Assembly: GCA_905235615.1 (NCBI GenBank)
Contig: CAJOMB010000149.1
Coordinates: 1 to 5,540, forward strand
DNA: 5,540 bases
Direction: 5' to 3'
Source of the DNA: an uncultured Bacteroidales bacterium
Lineage (GTDB): Bacteria > Bacteroidota > Bacteroidia > Bacteroidales > UBA932
The notes below the pieces were generated by a model. It searched no databases, was not told where the DNA came from, and saw only the letters and a list, made by a program, of their open reading frames with translations. The translations under genes and the position numbers were made by a program. Shown here one piece after another: positions 1-5,540 of this stretch (positions within the stretch are counted from its first letter, which is position 1; each line of letters starts with the position of its first letter).

Positions 1-65
1 TCGGCCTCACTAAGCTCAAACGCCGCTTCGATGAAGAAACCGGCCTGAACCTCTACGATTTTTAG
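1..65 (+). CDS. 3' end of an unidentified protein-coding gene (partial)
   Basis: The only open forward frame at the left edge starts with the codon at base 3 and ends at TAG 63-65, giving 20 residues that end in ETGLNLYDF. The other two forward frames hit stops within the first 50 bases. The tail is rich in charged residues (KLKRRFDEE) and looks helical. It loosely resembles the end of helix-turn-helix regulators of the PucR or LysR sort (L-x-R-x-F-E-E-E-T-G-L), but 20 residues are too few to name a family and I do not assign a function. It lies 63 bases before the export gene, with a promoter-like element between, so it is probably the last gene of a separate unit. That this stretch is coding at all is inferred from the open frame and its composition. 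Confidence 0.5.
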   Translation, partial: GLTKLKRRFDEETGLNLYDF

Positions 66-82
66 TTTAGCGTAAAAAGCTG

Positions 83-90
83 TATCTTTG
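83..90 (+). promoter_or_regulatory. Bacteroidota-type promoter -7 element (TATCTTTG)
   Basis: TATCTTTG matches the Bacteroidota primary sigma factor -7 consensus TAnnTTTG at every fixed position. A partial -33 match (TTTA at 61-64, where TTTG is expected) lies 18 bases upstream, overlapping the stop codon of the preceding gene. Transcription would begin in the high 90s, leaving an AT-rich leader of about 30 bases before ATG 129. It is the only such element in the intergenic gap, so it is the natural promoter for the opx-wzz-GH92 unit. The weak -33 box and the lack of start-site data limit certainty. Confidence 0.6.
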
Positions 91-128
91 TACGAATATA
101 CTTAAGAATAACTATAAATTATCAAAAG

Positions 129-2537
129 ATGCGTAAATTCGTATATGGCACGATGGCGCTGGTGGCCGGCTTTATGCTGGTTTCTGCGGTGGCCAATGCT
201 CAAAGCTCGATGACGGATGAACAGGTGCTGGAATATGTCCAGCAGGCTATGGCCGAGGGAAAAACCCGTGACGATATTGCCAGAGAGCTCTCGCTGAAAG
301 GTGTAAGCCAGGCCCAGGCTCAGCGCGTATATGTGCTCTATCAGTCCCGTTCCTCCTCCAATCAGGCACAGGCGGAGTCCCAGGACGTGAACCGTTCCCA
401 CACGGTCAACGGTTCTGTTGCCGATGACGGGCAGGTGAACGCCTTCGTCACCGAGAATGCTACGGTGTATGGCCGTAACATCTTCCGGAACAAGTCGCTG
501 AATTTTGCTCCCAGTGAAAACCTGGCAACCCCCCGCAATTACAAGCTGGGCCCCGGCGACGAAATTATCATTGATATTTTCGGCCGCAACCAGACCACGC
601 TTCGTAACTTCATTTCTCCGGAAGGCAGCATCAATGTGGATGTGCTGGGCCCGGTCTATCTGAGTGGAATGACCATTGACGAAGCCAACAAATATCTCAA
701 AAAGAGGCTGGGGCAGATTTACGGCGGCCTGGGAAGGGAAGGCACGGATATGCGCCTGAGCCTGGGTCAGATCCGTACCATCCAGGTTAACATAGTGGGA
801 GAAGTTCCCAACCCCGGCACCTATGTGCTGTCGGCCTTCGCCACGGCCTTCCACGCACTGTATCGTGCAGGCGGTGTGGAGGAGCCCGGTACCGTCCGTG
901 ACATCAAGGTGGTCCGTAACGGGAAAGATGTGGCCCACGTGGACGTCTATCAGTTCCTGATGAATGGTAATCTGAACGATGATATCCGCCTGGAAGAGGG
1001 GGATGTTATCCTGGTCTCCCCTTATAAGAGCCTTGTCTCTATCGAGGGTGCCGTCAAGCGCCCTATGTATTTTGAAATGAAGGAAGGAGAGAAACTGGAC
1101 AAGCTTCTCGAGTATGCCGGCGGTTTCTCCAACGGAGCCAATACTGCCTCCGTTACCGTATTCCGCCAGCGTGATAAGGCCTTCGAGGTTCGTACGGTTG
1201 AGAATAAGGATTATGCCTCTTTCGCCCTTATGACAGGAGACAGAATCGAAGTGGGTGAAATCCAGTCCCGTTTCGAGAACCGTATCGCTATCCAAGGTTC
1301 TGTATACCTCCCCGGCACCTATGAGTTGGGAGAGGTTCGTACCGCCAAGGGGCTTGTAGAGAAAGCCGGCGGATTGCTGCCGGAAGCTTTTACAGACCGT
1401 GTGGTGGTACACAGGGAGCATCCTGACAAGACTTTGGAAGTGTTCTCTTTGAACCTGACGGATATTATGGCCGGTAAGCAGCCGGATTTCGTGCTCCAGA
1501 ACAACGATGTGCTCCATATCTCCAGCAGCTTTGATCTCAAGGACCAGGGCACGATGACCATCTCCGGTATGGTCAAAAAGCCCGGCACTTATCCTTTTGC
1601 TGAGAACACCACCATTGAAGACTTTATCATTTTGGCCGGCGGTCTGCAGGATGGTGCCTCCACTTCTCGTGTTGATGTGACGCGCCGTAAGAAAGACAGA
1701 GCCGGCAAGGTTGCCACCAGCGATGTGGGCGAGATGTATACTTTCTCCCTCAAGGATGGCTTGATTGCCGATGGCAGCCGTGAGTTTGTGCTGGAACCCT
1801 ACGATGAGGTCTATGTACACCGCAGCCCTTCCTACAACGAGCAGCGCCATTTTACGGTGTCCGGAGAAGTGAACTTCCCGGGTCAGTATACCATTACCAA
1901 CCGTGAAGAAAGGATTACAGACCTGATTGAAAAGGCCGGCGGTCTCACCCAGTTCGCCTACATCAAGGGCGCCCGTCTGGTCCGCGAAGCCACTGAGGAG
2001 GAAATCACCCAGGCCCGTGAACTGGGACAGTTGCTGGTGAAGCAGATAGACAGTACGGCCGCTGTGAATATGGACCGTAATACCCTCAAGACCGGTACCC
2101 GACACTACAGTATTTCCCTGGATCTGGAATCGGCCCTGGCCAACCCCGGCGGTCCGTCCGATGTTATTCTCCGCGAGAACGACCGCCTGGAGATTCCCGT
2201 GGAATCCAATGTGGTTCGCGTGTTCGGTGCCGTCATGTATCCTACGGCCGTGACCTGGAACGAAAAGATGACCGTGGCCGATTACATTGACGCCGCCGGT
2301 GGTTATGCCCAGCACGCCCGCAGAACCAAGAAATATCTGGTGTCTATGGGTGGCCGCGCCAAGAAGGTGTACTTCTGGAACAGGATAGAACCCGGTTCGG
2401 AAATCTTTGTTCCGGATAAGGAGAAGAAGAACGAGAAGGCGGACTTTACCGGCATAGTGGCCATCTCCTCTGCGGCCGCATCCTTGGGTACGCTCAGCGT
2501 AGCCGTGGTGACCATGGTGAACAACCTCAAGAAGTGA
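129..2537 (+). CDS. Outer-membrane polysaccharide export protein, six SLBB repeats (OPX/Wza-type)
   Basis: Predicted exit conduit for a capsule or exopolysaccharide. Residues 1-24 form a Sec signal peptide, with likely cleavage after ANA (22-24) and Gln25 next. Residues 28-72 are a helical N-terminal region (DEQVLEYVQQAM...GVSQAQAQRVY) seen in many Bacteroidota members. The Poly_export domain begins at about 137 with YKLGPGDEIIIDIFG. Six SLBB-type repeats follow, starting near 217, 302, 385, 475, 575 and 695. Each has a G-x-V beta start, usually a P-G-T-Y-like turn, and an AGG motif (247-249, 330-332, 413-415, 503-505, 603-605, 723-725). Residues 773-797 are a hydrophobic helix followed by NNLKK, possibly a membrane-spanning end comparable to the C-terminal helix of Wza. 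There is no cysteine in all 802 residues, so it cannot be a lipoprotein as E. coli Wza is. At 802 residues it is about twice the size of Wza but normal for multi-SLBB Bacteroidota proteins. The first ATG after the promoter, directly followed by the signal peptide, fixes the start. A Wzz-type partner follows after 19 bases. Confidence 0.93.
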   Translation: MRKFVYGTMALVAGFMLVSAVANAQSSMTDEQVLEYVQQAMAEGKTRDDIARELSLKGVSQAQAQRVYVLYQSRSSSNQAQAESQDVNRSHTVNGSVADDGQVNAFVTENATVYGRNIFRNKSLNFAPSENLATPRNYKLGPGDEIIIDIFGRNQTTLRNFISPEGSINVDVLGPVYLSGMTIDEANKYLKKRLGQIYGGLGREGTDMRLSLGQIRTIQVNIVGEVPNPGTYVLSAFATAFHALYRAGGVEEPGTVRDIKVVRNGKDVAHVDVYQFLMNGNLNDDIRLEEGDVILVSPYKSLVSIEGAVKRPMYFEMKEGEKLDKLLEYAGGFSNGANTASVTVFRQRDKAFEVRTVENKDYASFALMTGDRIEVGEIQSRFENRIAIQGSVYLPGTYELGEVRTAKGLVEKAGGLLPEAFTDRVVVHREHPDKTLEVFSLNLTDIMAGKQPDFVLQNNDVLHISSSFDLKDQGTMTISGMVKKPGTYPFAENTTIEDFIILAGGLQDGASTSRVDVTRRKKDRAGKVATSDVGEMYTFSLKDGLIADGSREFVLEPYDEVYVHRSPSYNEQRHFTVSGEVNFPGQYTITNREERITDLIEKAGGLTQFAYIKGARLVREATEEEITQARELGQLLVKQIDSTAAVNMDRNTLKTGTRHYSISLDLESALANPGGPSDVILRENDRLEIPVESNVVRVFGAVMYPTAVTWNEKMTVADYIDAAGGYAQHARRTKKYLVSMGGRAKKVYFWNRIEPGSEIFVPDKEKKNEKADFTGIVAISSAAASLGTLSVAVVTMVNNLKK

Positions 2538-2716
2538 TCCAAAAAGAAGTGGTTTTATGGAAGAGAATTTGAATCCAGCTCCCGTACCGCAGGCTCCCGT
2601 ATATCAGGACGACGAGTTTGAAATTGATTGGATGGGTATTTTCACCAGGCTTCTGAAACATTGGAAGCAGATTATCCTCATCGGCTTTATTTTCAGTTGC
2701 ATAGGGGTGGCATCGG

Positions 2717-3664
2717 ATGAAAAGGAAGTACAACGTAACCATGACGCTGGCTCCCGAATTGCAGAGCCGCAACAGCAGCAATCTTTCCAACATGGCCGCC
2801 CTGCTGGGCATGGGCGGTGTCTCCATGAGCGGCGGAACCGATGCCATGAATATCACCCTGTTCCCGGAAATCAGCCATTCCACACCCTTCCTGGCCGCTC
2901 TGCTGGATGTTCCGCTCACCTCCTATGTAAGTCCCAAGCAGGCCGAGGAGGGCGTACAGCCCTACCACACCACGGTGTACAAGCACATAAGCGGGGAAGA
3001 CAGGCCCGATTACAAGCCCAAGAAAGACGAGAAACCCTATACCCCGGTCACCGATCCCACGGAACTTACCAGAAAACAGGCTGTCGTGGTAAAGGCCCTG
3101 GGCTCGGCCATATCGGCCGATGTGGACAAGAAAACGGGCGTCACCACCATCTCCGTCATCATGGACGACCGCATGATGGCCAAACAGCTGGCCGATACGG
3201 TGTGCAGCCGCCTGCAGCGCTTCGTGTCGGACTACCGCACCAAGAAGGCGACGGACGACTACAATTACTACGTGATGCTGGCCGATGAGGCCCACGAGGA
3301 GCTGGTGAAGGCGCAGGCCGCCTATGCCGCCTCCGTGGACTATGACCGCAGCATCATCCTGCAGAGCGCCGCCGCCCAGAAGGAGCGGCTCCGCGAGGAG
3401 GCCTCCTTGGCCAATCAGATTTACTCCCAGATGGCCCAGCAGCGGGAACTGGCCCGTGCCAAGATTCAGGAAGAGAAACCCGTATATGCGGTGGTACAGC
3501 CCGCCGTCCTTCCCCAGCAGGCCATGAACAGCCGCGCCAAGCGTGTGCTCGTCTGGGCCTTCGTAGGTGGCTTCCTGGCCGTTGCCTGGTATGGTTTCGG
3601 TGAGAATTTTTACAAGAAATTCCGCAGTGACGTCAAGGAAAAAATGGATGAAAATGAAGCATAA
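2717..3664 (+). CDS. Periplasmic domain and second membrane helix of the Wzz-type protein (downstream part of the frameshifted gene)
   Basis: This is the intact reading frame holding most of the Wzz-type protein: 315 residues from the first ATG after the in-frame stop at 2702-2704. Residues 4-14 (KYNVTMTLAPE) are the first periplasmic beta strand, which in family members comes just after membrane helix 1. A Ser/Asn/Gly-rich segment with MAALLGMGG follows (16-40), then the alpha/beta core. About 180-252 is a charged, Ala-rich coiled coil. PVYAVVQPAVLP (255-266) is the Pro-containing segment expected before membrane helix 2 (277-295), and a short basic and acidic cytoplasmic tail closes it. Without the upstream 52 codons there is no first membrane helix to insert the domain, so a product begun at this ATG is unlikely to work as a co-polymerase. 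The ATG is probably an internal Met codon and not a true start. Its last 17 bases overlap the glycosidase gene. Confidence 0.7.
   Translation: MKRKYNVTMTLAPELQSRNSSNLSNMAALLGMGGVSMSGGTDAMNITLFPEISHSTPFLAALLDVPLTSYVSPKQAEEGVQPYHTTVYKHISGEDRPDYKPKKDEKPYTPVTDPTELTRKQAVVVKALGSAISADVDKKTGVTTISVIMDDRMMAKQLADTVCSRLQRFVSDYRTKKATDDYNYYVMLADEAHEELVKAQAAYAASVDYDRSIILQSAAAQKERLREEASLANQIYSQMAQQRELARAKIQEEKPVYAVVQPAVLPQQAMNSRAKRVLVWAFVGGFLAVAWYGFGENFYKKFRSDVKEKMDENEA
3635..3640 (+). promoter_or_regulatory. Shine-Dalgarno-like site (AAGGAA) for the GH92 gene, inside the end of wzz
   Basis: AAGGAA ends 7 bases before ATG 3648 and 13 bases before the second in-frame ATG at 3654, so spacing favours 3648 (protein beginning MKMKHKFF) over 3654 (MKHKFF). 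It lies within the wzz coding sequence (Val-Lys-Glu-Lys codons). Bacteroidota depend only weakly on Shine-Dalgarno pairing, so this is supporting evidence and not proof of the start. Confidence 0.4.
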
Positions 3665-5540
3665 ATTCTTTGTTGCGGCGGCCCTGGCTCTGCTGGTGTC
3701 TGCCTGTTCCCAGCCGGTCGTGAACACGTCCCGTTCCCTGACAGACTGGGCAGAATACGTGAACCCCATGGGGGGTACCCTGTCCACCTTCAACCTTTCC
3801 ACCGGCAACACCTATCCGGCCATCGCCGTTCCGTGGGGCGCCCATTTCTGGACTCCCCAGACCGGCAAGAACGGAGACGGATGGACGTACCGCTACGACG
3901 CCACGCACATCCGGGGCTTCAAGCAGACGCATCAGCCGTCCCCCTGGATCAACGACTACGGCGCCTTCAGCCTGATGCCGGTGACCACCGGCCCTTTCTA
4001 TGACGAGGAAAAGCGTGCCAGCTGGTTCTCCCACAAGACGGAGGTGGCCAAGCCGTACTATTACAGCGTCTATCTGGCCGACCACGACGTCACGGCCGAA
4101 CTGGTGCCCTCCTCCCATGCGGCCTGGTTCCGCTTTACTTACCCGGAGTGCGAGAAATCCTACTTGGTGGTGGATGCGTACGAAGGCGGCCGGGTGGAAA
4201 TTGTGGACGACCATACCATCCGCGCCTGGGCTGTGAACAACCACGGCGGCGTAGCTCCCAACTTCTGCAATTACATCCTCATCCAGACCGACACGCCCTT
4301 TACGGCGGAGAAAACCCCCGGTAATATCGGCATGGTGTCTTTCCCCACCACCAAAGGACAGGAAGTGTATGTGAAGGTGGCTTCTTCCTTCATCAGCATG
4401 GAACAGGCCAAGCTGAACCTCGGAGAGATCAACGACCCCTTCGACGAAGTGAAGATGTTCTCCCAGACGGCCTGGAACCAGGCCCTGGGCAGGATTGAAG
4501 TGGAGGATGACAACATAGACCACCTCCGTACCTTCTATACCTGCCTGTACCGGAGCCTGCTCTTCCCCCGAGACCTCTCCGAGGTGGGCATGTTCGGGGT
4601 GCTGCAGCACTACAGCCCCCATACCGGCGAGGTGAAAGAGGGCCATTTTTATACGGATACCGGTTTCTGGGATACGTTCCGCAGCCTGTTCCCGCTGCTG
4701 AACCTCCTGTATCCGGAAGTTTCTTCCCTGGTGCAGCAGGGGCTTGTGAACGACTACCTGGAAAGCGGTTTCCTGCCCGAATGGGCTTCTCCGGGTCACC
4801 GGGGCTGCATGGTGGGCAACAACAGCGCCTCCGTGGTGGCCGATGCCTACCTCTCCGGCGTCCGTAACTACGATATCGGCAAACTCTGGGAAGCCGTCAC
4901 GCACGACGCCCATGCCGTGCATCCCACGGTGAGTTCTACCGGCCGCCTGGGCTGGCAGTATTACGATGAACTGGGCTACGTACCCTGCGACGTTAATATC
5001 TCCGAGAATGCGGCCCGCACCCTGGAATATGCCTATGACGACTGGTGCATCTACCAGTTGGGAAAGGCCCTGAAGATGCCGGAGGAAGACCTTGCGCCCT
5101 ACAAGAAGGCCGCCCTCAATTACCGCAACGTCTATGACGCGGAGGTGGGCCTCATGAACGGCCGCCTCTCTGACGGCAGTTTCCGTCGGCCTTTCAGCCC
5201 GCTCAAATGGGGCGGAGACTTCACCGAAGGCAATTCCCTGCACTATACCTGGAGCGTGTTCCATGACGTGGAGGGCCTGATAGGCCTGATGGGTGGAGAA
5301 GAGCAGTTCAACGCCCGGATGGACACCGTCTTTGCCATGCCGCCCAAGTATGACGACAGCTACTACGGCTTCCCCATTCACGAGATTATCGAAATGACGG
5401 TGATGGGCATGGGCAATTACGCCCACGGCAATCAGCCCATCCAGCACATGCTGTACCTGTATGACTGGAGCCGTCAGCCCTGGAAGACGCAGGCCCGCGT
5501 AAGGGAAGTGATGGAGAAATTCTACACCCCTTGGGCCGAT
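3648..5540 (+). CDS. GH92 family glycosidase lipoprotein (alpha-mannosidase family), C-terminus beyond window
   Basis: GH92 enzymes are calcium-dependent, inverting exo-alpha-mannosidases. The first 631 residues are present. A lipoprotein signal (1-19) ends in lipobox VSAC with Cys20. Family landmarks in order: YVNPMGGT followed by STGNTYPAIAVPWG in the N-terminal beta-sandwich; RGFKQTHQPSPWINDYG (89-105) in the substrate-site region; YTDTGFWDTFR (335-345) starting the (alpha/alpha)6 barrel; EWASPGH (378-384) and MVGNNSASVVADAY; LEYAYDDW (459-466); FTEGN (525-529), whose Glu527 I equate with the family's general acid; GNQP (594-597) and YLYDW...QPWKTQ (603-615). The frame is open to the last base. 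About 110-130 residues are missing, including the D-E-D-N-G-Q-like segment that carries the general base. The sequence after Cys20 (SQPVVN) has no acidic surface-export signal, so a periplasm-facing location is more likely than the cell surface. Substrate linkage cannot be read from sequence. The start overlaps the wzz end by 17 bases, with 3654 as an alternative start. Confidence 0.93.
   Translation, partial: MKMKHKFFVAAALALLVSACSQPVVNTSRSLTDWAEYVNPMGGTLSTFNLSTGNTYPAIAVPWGAHFWTPQTGKNGDGWTYRYDATHIRGFKQTHQPSPWINDYGAFSLMPVTTGPFYDEEKRASWFSHKTEVAKPYYYSVYLADHDVTAELVPSSHAAWFRFTYPECEKSYLVVDAYEGGRVEIVDDHTIRAWAVNNHGGVAPNFCNYILIQTDTPFTAEKTPGNIGMVSFPTTKGQEVYVKVASSFISMEQAKLNLGEINDPFDEVKMFSQTAWNQALGRIEVEDDNIDHLRTFYTCLYRSLLFPRDLSEVGMFGVLQHYSPHTGEVKEGHFYTDTGFWDTFRSLFPLLNLLYPEVSSLVQQGLVNDYLESGFLPEWASPGHRGCMVGNNSASVVADAYLSGVRNYDIGKLWEAVTHDAHAVHPTVSSTGRLGWQYYDELGYVPCDVNISENAARTLEYAYDDWCIYQLGKALKMPEEDLAPYKKAALNYRNVYDAEVGLMNGRLSDGSFRRPFSPLKWGGDFTEGNSLHYTWSVFHDVEGLIGLMGGEEQFNARMDTVFAMPPKYDDSYYGFPIHEIIEMTVMGMGNYAHGNQPIQHMLYLYDWSRQPWKTQARVREVMEKFYTPWAD

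Larger units (their letters stand above)
2557..3664 (+). pseudogene. Wzz-type chain-length determinant (polysaccharide co-polymerase), frameshifted
   Basis: Inner-membrane regulator of polysaccharide chain length and natural partner of the OPX protein upstream. The start at 2557 follows an A/G-rich leader (AAAAAGAAG, 2541-2549) 19 bases after the opx stop. The first 52 codons encode a typical Wzz start: a Pro-rich cytoplasmic tail, an acidic DDEFEIDW stretch, an LLKHWK amphipathic segment and membrane helix 1 (about residues 38-52). After about 2705-2717 this frame turns into low-complexity His/Arg/Gln-rich sequence with no Wzz character and ends at TGA 3286-3288. The Wzz periplasmic domain, coiled coil and second membrane helix continue in the +1 frame to TAA 3662-3664. 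A TAG at 2702-2704 in that second frame confines the join to the bases after it. Repaired, the protein would be about 365 residues, a normal length. There is no Walker A motif or tyrosine-rich tail, so this is a stand-alone co-polymerase, not a BY-kinase fusion. A sequencing or assembly error is a serious alternative to a true mutation. Confidence 0.8.

Noticed and set aside
59..78. TTTTTA/TAAAAA inverted repeat (59-64 and 73-78) as a terminator for the upstream gene
   Set aside because: Six A-T pairs only, an 8-base loop and no following T-run; it overlaps the stop codon and the putative -33 region, so it is more likely just AT-rich promoter sequence.
102..2315. 737-codon open frame on the minus strand opposite the export gene
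   Set aside because: It is in exact codon register with the sense gene and exists only because TTA, CTA and TCA are avoided there. The sense product has a signal peptide and clear Poly_export/SLBB motifs, while the antisense product shows no recognisable domain order.
2704..2725. Programmed ribosomal frameshift site in wzz
   Set aside because: No classic slippery heptamer, stop-codon-driven shift site or obvious downstream stem-loop was seen. GGGG (2704-2707) and GAAAAGG (2719-2725) are weak candidates, and the seemingly short linker suggests missing bases.
2720..3288. Continuation of the 2557 frame as a genuine C-terminus of a short 243-residue protein
   Set aside because: After about 2715 the translation is Gln/His/Arg/Gly-rich and does not resemble Wzz, while the +1 frame over the same bases carries strand, coiled-coil and membrane-helix features in the family order.
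2693..3811. 372-codon open frame on the minus strand across the wzz/GH92 junction
   Set aside because: In register with the downstream wzz frame and continuing past its end by chance; low-complexity Gly/His/Leu composition and no domain signal.
4000..4236. Small alternative-frame open stretches on both strands inside the genes (for example 1319-1588 minus, 3324-3527 plus, 4000-4236 plus, 4271-4516 minus)
   Set aside because: Each lies fully within a well-supported gene in another frame, has biased Pro/Arg/Ser composition and shows no family motif or start signal.
3633..5447. 604-codon open frame on the minus strand opposite the GH92 gene
   Set aside because: Codon-register shadow of the GH92 frame; the product is rich in His, Gly and Val, typical of antisense translation, and has no recognisable motif.

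Overview
The window reads as a piece of a Bacteroidota (probably Bacteroidales) chromosome. The evidence is a TAnnTTTG-type promoter core upstream of the first complete gene, A-rich leaders in place of strong Shine-Dalgarno sites, a multi-SLBB polysaccharide export protein with the N-terminal helical domain I associate with Bacteroidota, and a GH92 glycosidase lipoprotein, a family heavily expanded in gut Bacteroidota. Base composition is moderately high in GC and appears to rise from the first complete gene towards the last (spot counts only). Every gene is on the + strand.

Layout: (1) the last 20 codons of an unidentified gene (to 65); (2) a 63-base gap holding a good promoter core (83-90); (3) a complete 802-residue outer-membrane polysaccharide export (OPX/Wza-type) protein with one Poly_export domain and six SLBB-type repeats (129-2537); (4) after 19 bases, a Wzz-type chain-length determinant (polysaccharide co-polymerase) that is out of frame with itself (2557-3664), with the reading frame breaking just after the first membrane helix at about 2705-2717; (5) overlapping its 3' end by 17 bases, a GH92 (alpha-mannosidase family) lipoprotein that runs off the window (3648-5540, 631 residues seen).

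The OPX and Wzz-type proteins form the usual envelope-spanning export pair of a Wzx/Wzy-type capsule or exopolysaccharide system: Wzz controls chain length at the inner membrane and OPX forms the periplasmic and outer-membrane conduit. The less expected part is the GH92 glycosidase, joined to the pair by a coding overlap, which suggests one transcript and possibly translational coupling. If the frameshift is real, the export pair is broken and ribosomes starting at the wzz start codon stop about 360 bases before the glycosidase start. If it is a sequencing or assembly error, this is a plain opx-wzz-GH92 operon. No RNA gene, CRISPR array, insertion sequence or convincing terminator was seen.
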